Assembly (NCBI GenBank): GCA_958496175.1
Contig: OY292276.1
Coordinates: 22,276,001-22,340,000, forward strand
Source: Sisyra terminalis
Lineage: Eukaryota; Arthropoda; Insecta; Neuroptera; Sisyridae
DNA: 64,000 nt
Direction of reading: 5' to 3'
The notes under the pieces were generated by a model. It was given only the letters and a program-made list of their open reading frames with translations. It had not been told where the DNA came from and searched no databases. Below are positions 44,716 through 56,030 of this stretch, piece after piece. Both the position numbers and the translations under genes were made by a program. How positions within the stretch are numbered: position 1 is the first letter of the stretch; every line of letters starts with the position of its first letter.

Positions 44716-47520
44716 AGATTTCTATGGGATTTTGAAGTTTCGTTTTGAAATGTCATTATTTTGTTGGGTCAATGGGAGTTCATTTTAAGCATTTTGAGTA
44801 ATAATGATTTTTTTAACAGAAATGATTATTATTAACAGCAACATTATGTTTCAATATTAGCTTTGGACATTTTAAAAAATTATTTTTAGATCAATATCAT
44901 AAGGTCTATTTTACTCAGTCATTTTTTCAAAGTGACTATTTGACTTATTTAGGTAAATCTTTTGAAAAATAAAATGGTACAAATTTAACATAAAAAATTT
45001 CAGTTTTTGTACTTTTTTTTTCGTTGCGTATCTAATACTTAATTATTTTTTTTTATAAAATTTCGTTAGATAGGGTAAGCCATTATGTAATAGTTTTTAC
45101 AATAGTAACTTTGCAAAAAAGAGGGTTTTCAATTCCTACTAATAACATCTCCCTTCCTACTTTCACAAATTATAGAAAACTTTATTTTTTTTACAAACAG
45201 TATTTACTTAGTTTCAAAAAAATTAAGGAATGGTCAATGATTTTTTTGTTATTCGATGACTATTACATCCATTTAAGTCAATATATTTGACTTGTTCCAC
45301 TATTAAAATAAACTACTGCAATAGTAGGATAAATAAAATGGTAATGATAAATAAATTAAATAAAATAGTACAAAATCATAAAAAATTCAATCCACAATTT
45401 TGTATACTCAGTTTTTGAAAGTAGGTTTAGGCAGTCTAGACGCCAATGTCACTCTCCCCTTGGTTTGGTCATCATACTGGGAAATATAAGTACTAAATTA
45501 TGGTTCATTTAATTTTTATATTGCCATTGAGGGGAGAATCTTGGCAACAAATATGTCAAAATATTCCTTTCACACGTCTTGGTATATTTTTTTCTATTTG
45601 CTGCCTAATTCGACAACTACAGGATCCTATGTGGTTGAATCCTTCCCTCCAGTATCGTCTATTCCTGGCAAGGTTCTCTAAATTGGGTAGTTCACTCTGA
45701 TATTATTACCAATTTTGTAAAATTTAAATTATTTTTTTTATCATTAGAAATAAAGTGTTATCTTCTCTTGAATAGTTCAACAACAAAAACTTTGTAGTTT
45801 CATAAAATCTTAAATTTAACAAAATTTTAATAAATAATATGTAAATATCGAATGTCTGTGGTTACAACTGTTGTTTTTATTTTGGAAAAAAATATTTTAA
45901 TGTAGAGAAAAATCTAAAGAGCATCAGTCCTATTTTGTTTAAATATGTGAATTAGTCTGTAGAGAATCAAGTGAAGTCAGAGAGGTAACACAATAAGTTT
46001 TCATGTATGATATACATAAGTGGAATATAATATGAGGAATGAGGATATACGTAATATGCACATTGAGGTACACCGAGTCCCTTGCTAAGGGATGAGCTGA
46101 GAGCAGAAAGATAATGAAGAATGAACTCTTCCCATAGACGTAAAACTGTGGCGACATCTCACAACATTTTCGCACATACTCTTCATATTATTGTGTAAAT
46201 TTTGTATATGTATTATATAGTAGGCAAGTTACCGTAGCCATAGAGTCATAATATTCACAGCCGTTTTCGTATACATAGGAGCATTATTTACTAACAGGAT
46301 TCACACAATTCTCACTGCAATCATTAATTACGATTAACATTTATACATAGAAAGCTAATTAGCAATGACAACAACAGAAACAACGCTCTGACAAGGGACC
46401 AACAGCATAAAACCAAAACTCAGTCCCATACAAGCATATAGAAACATTAATACTCTCTCACATATATATCCAGGGAAGAGAGTCAAACAATGATAATAAT
46501 CATAATACCACTACGAGGCGGGTTATAGAAAAGAAGATGAAACAGGAGGCGCAAACTTCCAATTTCACTACATTAAGATAAATCTGCCTAAATTTAACAA
46601 CTCATCGCTGGACCTTTGCAAGTCTCTTCTTTTTACTTTAATACCTCATTAATTGGACCGTGTTTTTGATCATTATCGTTTATTATATAATAATTCACTG
46701 ATGGAAACTTTTAATACAAATTTATGTTTCACAAATAATAATTTATTGAGAAAACTTTCTCTTTGAACGTGCGGCTGACCTTTCCCAAACCGCACACATA
46801 CATGTCCCGCTTGGCCCATTTGTCCGCATTGATTGAAATCCCCATTTGAATTGAAATTTTAAGCATCAAATGATATTAATAATATTATTTTTCATTTGAA
46901 ATAATTGAGTGATTTATTTGTAGATATAAATTCGAATCAAAATGTACAGAAAAAAATGCTGAAAACGGAATAAATTTATAGACGTGTCGTCGGAGGGTGA
47001 AAAAGCGCGGATGTGCCACTTGAAAGAAATCTTATGCAAAAGTTTGATATGAAAGTTGTAGGGAAAAAGTGCATACGATGCTCTCTTCACACACGAAATG
47101 AAAAAGATCAACGTGTGTGATATGGAAAAAAGTTAGACGGTATAAAGTTAAAAAATAAGGGTTAAAGCAAATAGATTTCGCTGGAAAATTCTAACATATT
47201 CACTTAAGTTAAATCCTGTGGAAATTATTAAACGAAAAATTTCTTCTTCAACAAACTTTTTTTGTAATCATTTTTTTTCAAATATCTTTGAGAATTCTCT
47301 CACAGAAAAAAAGGAAAAATTAATTCTTGTTTCAATAAAACGTTATTTCTCATTTCTACGAAATTTGTGTATTGATACAATTAATATAGCAATAGACCGA
47401 ATACATATGATCAAAAATCAAAAAATAATTCGAAATGTTCTTAAAATCAGCATTATTCACGTTCTTATCCATGGTTAATATTTTAAGATTAAATGAATCT
47501 GTTTTTTTGCATACTTAAAA

Positions 47521-47577
47521 CTTGATGTTTGTATTTCATCTTAGTACAACGTTTCGCTACTTTTGTAGCTTCATCAG
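47521..47577 (-). ncRNA. Hammerhead-like ribozyme motif, Penelope type, intact core
   Basis: Minus strand: CTGATGA, one A, stem II GCTAC/GTAGC with loop AAAA, GAAA, then CGTTGTA partly pairing with TACAAAC, and an ATC triplet as possible cleavage site. All invariant core bases are present. The stem III pairing has a mismatch and a bulge, and stem I is weak, as in the small variants reported for Penelope-like elements. Activity is not proven. Confidence 0.5.
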
Positions 47578-47813
47578 GCATTCAATTACAAAACATTAAT
47601 TGTAAATTCATATATAATAATTTAAAAATCAGCTTAATTCACGTTTAAATCCATGGTTTATATTATAACATTAAATGAATTTCTTTTTTTGGATACTCAA
47701 TATCTGATATCTATCTGATATTAGTTTAGCACATTTTTAAAACATTAAATGAATCTCCATTTTTTGATACTCAATACTCAATACTTAATGTTTTTATTTT
47801 ATCTTATTACAAC

Positions 47814-47840
47814 GTTTCGCTACTTTCGTAGCTTCATCGG
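47814..47840 (-). ncRNA. Hammerhead-like motif, core mutated
   Basis: Same motif as at 47521-47577, with stem II GCTAC-GAAA-GTAGC perfect and GAAA kept, but the first core block reads CCGATGA. The changed U (position 4 of the core) is invariant in active ribozymes, so this copy is probably dead. Confidence 0.45.
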
Positions 47841-48209
47841 GTACTCAAATACAAAACATCAATTGTTAAATTCATGTATATTAATCTCGGCTTTAATACA
47901 ACAATAACTTGTTACATGTTCCTCTTGTGAAATGAAAATATGTTAAAAATTATCAATGCAAAATATTTAAATAAATAATTTCTATTAATATAAAACACAA
48001 CCTTAACAGTCTCACTGTTAAGGTATCTCTGAGAGACTGTTAAGTTTGTGTTTTATAATAATATAAATTATTTATTTAAATATTTTATATTGATAATTTA
48101 TAACATATTTTCATTTTACAAGAGAATACTGGTAATTTGTTATTGTTGTCGTATTAATGCCAAGATTATTACACATTAATTAAACAATGGATGTTTTGTA
48201 ATTGAGTAC

Positions 48210-48240
48210 CTGATGAAGCTACGAAAGTAGCAAAACGTTG
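48210..48240 (+). ncRNA. Hammerhead-like motif, core mutated
   Basis: Plus-strand copy in the inverted arm: CTGATGA and a perfect stem II (GCTAC-GAAA-GTAGC), but the following GAAA is AAAA. The lost G is an invariant catalytic base, so this copy is probably dead. Confidence 0.45.
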
Positions 48241-48464
48241 TATGAAGATGAAATAAAAACAGCAAGAATTAAGTATCTAAAAAATGAGATTCATTTAATG
48301 TTTTAAAATATTTTAAGCTCATGTCAAAACATTATAAAGCTGTTAATTTTTTAGTTTTACTTCATAAAATTTTAGAAATATTTGTTTTAAAATGAAAATA
48401 AATGTTTAAATCAAAAGGCTTAGAACGAGCTTTTATTGACCCGGCATTAAAATGACGTCACGTT

Positions 48465-48860
48465 TTCCTATTACAAATGTACTTTAACACAAAGGAATAG
48501 ATTGTTTAAATCGTTTAAATATTATATTAATGATTGAAACTGTTTTCAATCTACACAACCCTTATTCCTAAAAGAAAAATTGATAGATATTTTAAGAGTA
48601 GAAAAAGGTTTTTTATGGCGAAAAATTAAGAAAATTATCAAAAATTCTATAAATTATTACTGTTTCTTTGATAACCACTCCAAAGTTTGTTTATATCTCG
48701 GTTTCAATACTCATATTGATGCGTACTCTGATGTCACCGAAGATTCATATGCATACTGATCTTTTTCGGACTCTCATTTTCCCATAAAAAATTTTAATTT
48801 TCTCCCAAAATACAAGCTTTTATATTAAAAAATAGGTTATTCCTCATATTAATAATGTTC
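48465..48860 (-). repeat. Dispersed repeat family B, copy 2 (inverted)
   Basis: Inverse of copy 1. Read on the minus strand it gives AATGAGAGTCCGAAAA, ATATGAGTATTGAAAC, AACAGTAAT, TATCAATTTTTC, AAGGGTTGTGTAGAT and ATATTTAAACGATTTAAACA in the same order. Confidence 0.75.
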
Positions 48861-51800
48861 TTTATCAATTAAAAAAATAAAAAAATGTACTCATGTCCAT
48901 TGGTAGTAGTTGGTAAAATTAAAAGATGAATCATAAAAAACAAAACCAAGGATAGAGAATTGTTCGCTTTTTTACTTTTTCTCTTTTAATATAATATATT
49001 TTAGAATATTTGAATATTTTGTTTCATGTGCGAACCAATTTAAATATAATATGCGAATGTTTGAAAAAGTTATGCTTATATTTTAACAAGATCAAGTGAA
49101 AAATAAAATAAATTATTTAAGCTATGAAGGGTGCAAATATTTTTAATCTCGTTGTAAATTCATAAATAAAAATCCATTTGATAATGTGTATGTTGAAGTT
49201 TTGAGATAAAAAGGATTTATCGGGGCTTTTTGTTAACGAGGCTCGTTTCGATTAATTGTCATTATCGTTATTATCAATAAACGACTAATTATGATAGCAT
49301 GAGGTAAGTTTAAGCTATGAATTACATAAATAGCAATAATGTCGCTGGGAGATTCCGTTAATTGAGTTTGTTCGATAATGAACTGTATTGCGACAAATCA
49401 AAGTGAACGCATATGTTGCGGAATGAATTGATTGGAGCGAGAGAAAACGATCACATTCCATTTCAACATCCATTACTGGAGTGAACAAGACATTTCACGG
49501 TAACCCGGTAATAAACCAACTGTCATTATAGGGTTGTATTACTTGATACAATGATGAACAACCTCCACCCACCCTTATCTACCATATCAATGTGTCCCAA
49601 ACTTACGAACAGCGTAAATCGGAGGCCTACACCCCCAATACAGCTGCCGTCATCCACCCGTCACACTCCTTCCCATGACAAAATATCTCTTCATGTTCAA
49701 ACGTCACGTGATTCAAGTGAAAATCCATGTAACAATCTTAACGAATTTGCATAGATTTCAAAACTAGCACACGTTTACAGTGATTATTAATTTAAATTAT
49801 TTAATGTAATGAGAATGGGAATTTTGTCATTGTTCCAAATCGGGAAAAGAGTTTCGAGAAAATTTTCTTTATATATGCGAATCATTTTGTTACATTGGAG
49901 ATTTCTCGTTTTTTACATGCTGCTTTTCTCGAGGACATTTTCTTCTTTATCTGGACTTGTTTTACACAGGAGAGTTGTCCTCTACTTAGACTGAATGTGA
50001 AACGTCAAGAAACAAATAGTGATAACACCGAAAAGCACTTACATTCATCGCTTGGGTGTAAGAAAGATGGACTAATCAACATTTTATTTTGAAAAATTAT
50101 CTTACTTAAATTTAGAGTCCAGATAATAAAATATTTTTTCTTTAGTTTTAAAAAACAGCCTTGTTTTACCTTAAGAGGATTGTTCATTTATACGTGGTAT
50201 GCTTTAACTGGCAGAAAACAATGAGCTCAATACTATGTCAAAAATTTTATTGATTTCTCCAATTTTAAAATTTTCTCTTTAGATATGAAGCAAATTTAAT
50301 CAATTTATTATCTATTAGCCTCTTGATATTATATTATAAATTGACAATGTTTTTAATTCACCAAAATTTCATTTTTTTTCCTCTTCTTTATTTGTTTTTG
50401 AAGAGTATGCCCTGTTTGGTCCAGCAATAATTTTTCCATGGATATATTTGTGACCAATTCAAAAGTATCATTTACCTACAATTTTTATACGGTATGCTAT
50501 ATAATATATAATATGAGGAAGGTAAATATTTAAGTTAAGAAATATATACTGTCGTGTTTCAAGATCTTTCCCATCATTTTCGTGCACTCTTGCAAACATT
50601 TCTAAGCTTTTTTGCTTTAAAATTTCTGCTCTACAATTCCAATTTTCCACAAAAGCATTACCTAACTTTATCATTTGTATTCAACATGTGTACCGTCACT
50701 CGTTGGAGTTGAAAATTTCAGATATTTAATTCTTCAAGTGTGTTGATTAAATAATTCTATTTTATCACAATTATATCATCTTGAAAATTGTTGAGTGTTG
50801 CTTTTTATAACAAAAAATTTGATCTCATTTTTCAAATCAGTAAGTACTTGTCAGCAATTTGATGTATATAATATCAAAATAATTATCAAAATTATTTTAA
50901 TAGATATTTAATGCATAATGCAGTTTGTTTCAAAACATATTGAATAAAATAATATGTACTAAATACAAAGAAATGTTTTGTAAACGGTGTTGACATCTAG
51001 AGCCACTATAAATTTTGGTATTTATGAAGTTATGGTACTAAGATTAAAAAAATCTTGGTAAATGACCAAAAATAGCGCCATCTTCAATTAAGAAAAAAGA
51101 TCTTCTTATTAGTCTAAAGAAATAATGCATGGTAGTGTTTTTTTAACTTTTCCTTTTTTTAAACTTTTTAAAAATACTAGAATCCCACATACAATCGATG
51201 GTAGAACGAAAGAAATAAGGAAATTTTGATCAATAATTCGTATTTCTAATCAGATAAGGTTTATTGCGTCCAAGTATTAATTGAAAAGGAATATAATTTT
51301 GTTTTTGATAAAAGAGAGTTTGAACAAAGAACCTTTTCACTAATAATAAATTTATAATTATTTTCATAGGACTTACAAAATAAATAGTTTGGATTCTCAT
51401 AGCGGATTTATTTTATAAGTTAGTTTTGACGGTGCCATTTGAAGTTTCCAATATTTCCTATCATTACTTTTTGAAGAAAATTACTTGTCTCATAAAAATA
51501 AAACTTTATGAAAATTTTAATCATTTAATACTGTCTTCTTGTAGTTGTATTTAATTAGCAATATTCGCCCTTATATTCGAACCCTTCTCTCAGTGAGCTT
51601 TCTCTAAGTTTCTGAAGTGAGCCAATGAAAATGCAATTAGCATTTGGTTTTGAAAATAAGTATATAATAAGATATTGGCCCCACACTTAGCATTAATTTT
51701 ATATTTAAAAATTTAACATTAACCAGTTATCTATTTATTTTTATTAAATTAAATGGCTTCCAATACCAGGCTTCCAATACAAGATATTTCTCTCTTTTCC

Positions 51801-52356
51801 AGTAACTGAGCTAAGTAATTTTTTTTACGCTTTCTTCAATCAAGTTTAAAACAAATCAATAATAAGGCATGTTTTAAAACGAATGAGTTTTCGAAACTGA
51901 ACAATGTGATTACACACTTTAAGCTCTTAAGCCTACTGGAAAAGTAAACTAACAGTGTAATAAAAAACTTTTTGATTGTAAACACCGATTTTGTTTTACA
52001 CTCATACTAAAATTCTGTTCTCATCTGTTGGAAAAAACATTTGCCGGTATATAAATTTTCTCAAGAAACCCATTTCAAAACTTATATTCAATTGATATTG
52101 AAAATAAAATTGATGATTTAATTTAAAATATACCAAAGAGATTATTTTTGCTTTCTTTAATTCTTCGACAGTTCTTCTATTTACTATACTTTTTGGTCAA
52201 GGTGAAGAGTTTATAGAGTATGGCCATCTTCATTCTTATGAAGATTATATGATCTTTCATATAACTTTTTAACAGTGAAAGCGTTATTAGCTTGTTTGTC
52301 TTGATAACCTATTTTACAAGAAATTGTTTTCGTAGGTTTTGTTTTCCTTAAGTAAG

Positions 52357-52542
52357 ATGTCCTTGTTCTTCTTATTTTTTCCAACTGCGGTTCATTGTAC
52401 ATTAGCTGCAAATTATTTCCAGCACAGCAATCGATTACAAGGGATCAATTTATTGATGGAACTCAACAAGCCAAAGCAAATTCATTCATCGTTCTGGAAA
52501 CCTCTTCTAAAGATGCATTTTGACGCTGACGTTAGGTGCTGA
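52357..52542 (+). CDS. Small ORF with signal-peptide-like start, unknown
   Basis: A 61-codon frame starting MSLFFLFFPTAVHCTLAANY looks like a signal peptide. The rest (about 40 residues) has no repeated cysteines or known motif. An upstream in-frame ATG adds six residues. An AATAAA lies about 55 bases after the stop. There is no promoter evidence and no splice context. AT-rich DNA yields such hydrophobic starts by chance, so this is a weak call. Confidence 0.12.
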   Translation: MSLFFLFFPTAVHCTLAANYFQHSNRLQGINLLMELNKPKQIHSSFWKPLLKMHFDADVRC

Positions 52543-52897
52543 TTTCTAGCGTCAAAAGTGGTCACGTGACTAAAATGTAATGTGTGCACCATATGAAATA
52601 AAAGAGCGATAAGGCTTAATTTTGATAAGCTTTTTTCTCGGATTCTATCAGACATGTCATACTTTCTCCATTAATATTCCATTTAATATTCTCATTTCCG
52701 AACAGAGTACATAGTCGGTAAATTAACTACTCATAAAATGCATGTTTTAAAGCAGGTATTAATACTTATTATTTGCAATTATATATATACATACTAATAC
52801 AATAAAGTGGTTATATCGATACATCGAGATTTAATGAAGAGCCTCATTTTTCGCTCTAATTTTGTTACATGTTACATTTTAATCACGTAAAAACATT

Positions 52898-52925
52898 TGA
52901 CACTAGAAACTAGCGTCTAGTGTCA
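52898..52925. repeat. Perfect 10-bp inverted repeat, 8-nt loop
   Basis: TGACACTAGA (52898-52907) pairs with TCTAGTGTCA (52916-52925). Confidence 0.7.
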
Positions 52926-53398
52926 GCATGAATATGAATCTAAAAAGTTTCGCTGCGCTGCTTCCTGTGGCACCCCAGCTTTGTTTCTGCTTTCAGCAGA
53001 CAGTTCATTGCATTTTTATGTATTTTTTGCAACTTATGCCCCCAGGTGGCCTAAACCAGCTGAGATGGCTTTGAGCCATTGAAGCCAAGGCAACAGAAAT
53101 TCGTTAAGAATTCAGATAAGGAGACGGAATCAAAATTGATCCACAGTATGTAAAATGTTAGAGACTAATACAAAGAGCGTCTGTTGCAAATTATAAACGG
53201 TGAGAGAAAAATAAAGTTTATATGAATAGGCTATATCAAAACAGAAAATAATATGAAATAGTTATAAAAGTAAAGTTACTAGTGATTTTTGGAAAAACAT
53301 AAAGATGTTGAAAAAAAATCATTTGCTTTGTGATTTAATGAGCAATAAATTCCATAATCTCTATAATCCATAATCTTGTAAAAATACGTTACAACTGC

Positions 53399-53451
53399 TA
53401 ATTGAATCATCACAAAGCAGTTACGGATAAACTTAATACTATTTGATGACC
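53399..53451 (+). repeat. Diverged fragment of the 26.6-kb fold-back family
   Basis: It shares CAAAGCAGTTACGGA and TACTATTTGATGACC-like words with the loop and right arm at 26770-26815. The hammerhead-like part is lost here. Confidence 0.5.
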
Positions 53452-54692
53452 TTAGCTTTGCTATACCCTCAGATTAAGAAACATTTTCCAATAATAAAGG
53501 TTGTGCCAAGAAATACAAATTGGAATACTAGAACCTCTTTTTGAGTTTATTGTTTCTTTTAAACGGGTAAACTTTTTAATTTCGAAAATTTTTTGTGCAG
53601 ATTGGTTGGGATGAAGTTTTAGTTTCGTCAGAAGTTCCACTAGTTTTAAACGTTTTTGTGGCTACTTTTAAACACTTAACAACTTTGATTAAGTTTTTAG
53701 TTTAAACTGCCTTTTATGACAACACTTACTATAACTACTTTGACTTTAGGTGCTGGTTAACAGTAATATCAGTCAGTCATACAGTAAAATTTGCTTTGAA
53801 ATATTATTTTCTTGGTTTTATATCTAAGAAGGTTTTTAAGGAAAATCAAAATAAGACTCCACTTTGTAATTCATCCTAATCGTAGAACTAAATATAACGA
53901 AAAGAAGATTTAAAATAAGTTACCCCCGTAAAGACAAACTCAAGGCTCACTTACACAATGAGTTTATATAACCCAGAGATTACGTTTAGCGTTTCGGAGA
54001 GCGTTTTAACGTTTAACGCTTAACGTTTTCTACGCCAAGAATATATTTACCATCTTCTAAATTATACTACAACTCGAAACGAAACGAACGTGGAAGGATT
54101 ATTTGAATGAAACTGACTTTACAGTCTAAAACAAATACGAGTCAAAGCCGAGGAAGAAATGAATTCGACCTGCTTAAATTACTCACAAACCGATGTGTTT
54201 GTCGAAACGTTCTTTTTTTAAATTTTCATTAAAACGTTCCTATATTTTCTTCATCCGTTCCGATTTCGATGTTGTGAAAAATTTTATTTGAAATTTATTT
54301 GTCGTGTTTAACAAAGTGTATTTGTTGTTAAGTGAAAATTTATGCGCTTGTTTAAATGATTTTAACACTTTAATGGACAAGGGATATAACAAAATAATGG
54401 CTATTTGTTTGAAAGTGTGTGTGCTATTTGAGTCGTAATATGAGCAGGATTTTATTCCTCTTCATTCTCATCCTTGCACTCGCTTCATTTGTGTACAGAA
54501 ACATGAAAATAAAGGGCGCTAACGAATAAATGTAAAATGACGATGATGGGACGTTGGAGGCTGTTTCTAAGCCAAACTAACAAAGGTTAAAAGCTCATTT
54601 ACATCCATTCAACATTAGGTTTAATGGCCATATCTTTCTCTGTCTATTTCTAGTTGTCGCCCCATAAATACATATATGTGTTTCCATTGTGT

Positions 54693-54773
54693 CATTATCG
54701 TTATTATCACGCTTATCGCTTACTACTATCGTTATCATTTAACACTTTCTCTCATTGTTATCGTTGTTTGAAA
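54693..54773. promoter_or_regulatory. Cluster of GATA-type motifs
   Basis: Within 80 bp, TTATC (inverse of GATAA) occurs five times and CTATC once: cattatcg, attatcac, cttatcgc, ctatcg, gttatcat and gttatcg. The 18-base word GTCATTATCGTTATTATCA also occurs at 49258. A regulatory role is inference. Confidence 0.25.
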
Positions 54774-55159
54774 TATTTTTAAGTTTTGCAACTGTCTTGA
54801 CCAGATCTGGGTTATGTTTGATTGCTATTTGATACACAATGTAAACATTAAAAGAAGAATTTCCCCAAACATATCCCATAGTATAAAAGTCGAGCGCGTC
54901 TTATCTAATATTATTATCGGTATTGTAAAGCTCTGGATTTTACGATACTAAGTCTGTGTTATTGAAATTTTAATCTACTTTGCATACAATCTTAAAATAT
55001 TCTGCTTGACTATGGTTTTTTGACAATCTATATTTCGTCGAGGTTTTTTGTTTTGTATTGTATTATCCGAGTATTGAAGGGTTTTCAATATATTCGAAGT
55101 TTATAATGGGGAAAAAGATAGGTGTATTCTTACGGATGAAAGTTTTATATTTGTCGGTT

Positions 55160-55177
55160 TGAAGAGAGAGAGAGAAG
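55160..55177. repeat. (GA)n microsatellite
   Basis: A short run of GA repeats. Confidence 0.7.
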
Positions 55178-56014
55178 GATGTTATGAATGGGGGTTAGTT
55201 GGGGTTGTTGTTTCCATGACCGTTACTTGCATTATGTTTAATAATAATTGGCTCAAGTTCAGAGCTCGTAATATCCGTTTTATATGTGCTTTTGGTATAT
55301 ATTTTATCACAAAATATGGTTAACAATGTGCATGTGAGCTTTAGATCGCTTTTGGCGAGCTTAGTTACGTTGTTGCTCGTTTCGTGTCGCTAGCATAAAT
55401 TTCAGTTGGTCTGTCGAGTCGGTGGCGCTGCATTAGTCGGAAGTGCCGCTATAGTTAATGGTGGAGGCGCTGGGTAATGCTTTATAAGTCGACTAATAGC
55501 ATAATGAGTAAAATGATAACGTAGGCTAAAATGGAAAAGGGGAAGTAAGAGAGAAAAGGCATTAAGTTGAATGTCATACATCATTTTCGTCGCTTAATGT
55601 AAACAGAGTGGTTCTTGTATATTTTATGAAAGTCATATTTCAGTTTCAAGCATTTTTATTTCTTTGCACCAGTGACAAAATACACGAGATTTGGTCAAGT
55701 TGTGATAATTTAAAAACTAATGGCCATTCCAAAATATCCATTAAACACTTCTACATATATACATCACACGAGCCTTATTCGTCATTGAGCTCGTTAAAAA
55801 CACGAAAATCGAACTTTCATGTTCTTTGTAAATTTTTACGTGGTTCGGCTTTTGTTGGCATGTAGTGAAAAAAGCGAAGGAAGAAAACAAGAAATGAAAA
55901 AAGAATCCGGCGAGGAAATTGTGGAACGGGAAAGTATAAAATAAATCAATTAAACACAAAAGAAAGAAAGGTAGAAAAGCGGAACAAATCTTAGTATAAC
56001 AACCTTAGTAATGT

Positions 56015-56030
56015 TCGTTCGTTCGTTTCG
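56015..56030. repeat. (GTTC)n microsatellite
   Basis: About four copies of GTTC in a row. Confidence 0.7.

Larger units (their letters stand above)
47445..48306. mobile_element. Penelope-like terminal-repeat cluster with fold-back
   Basis: Two direct copies of one segment (about 47445-47620 and 47622-47900) are followed by an inverted copy. The fold-back arms are about 47731-48013 and 48033-48306. Each copy carries a hammerhead-like motif. Tandem or inverted terminal repeats carrying small hammerheads are a known feature of Penelope-like retroelements (family knowledge). No reverse transcriptase or GIY-YIG domain is present here, so these are solo or truncated ends. At the centre, CCTTAACAG/CTGTTAAGG (48001-48023) forms its own 9-bp hairpin. 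Confidence 0.6.

Noticed and set aside
45500..45700. 66-codon plus-strand ORF with Trp and Gln residues
   Set aside because: It looks somewhat like a decayed transposon piece, but I could not match it to any family.
49609..49760. Minus-strand GTAAGT donor with an open stretch upstream, as a possible first Beat exon
   Set aside because: In the needed phase the stretch has no methionine and no hydrophobic signal core.
53985..54030. Repeated CGTTTAACG-like words
   Set aside because: A short degenerate patch with no second boundary, so no element can be defined.
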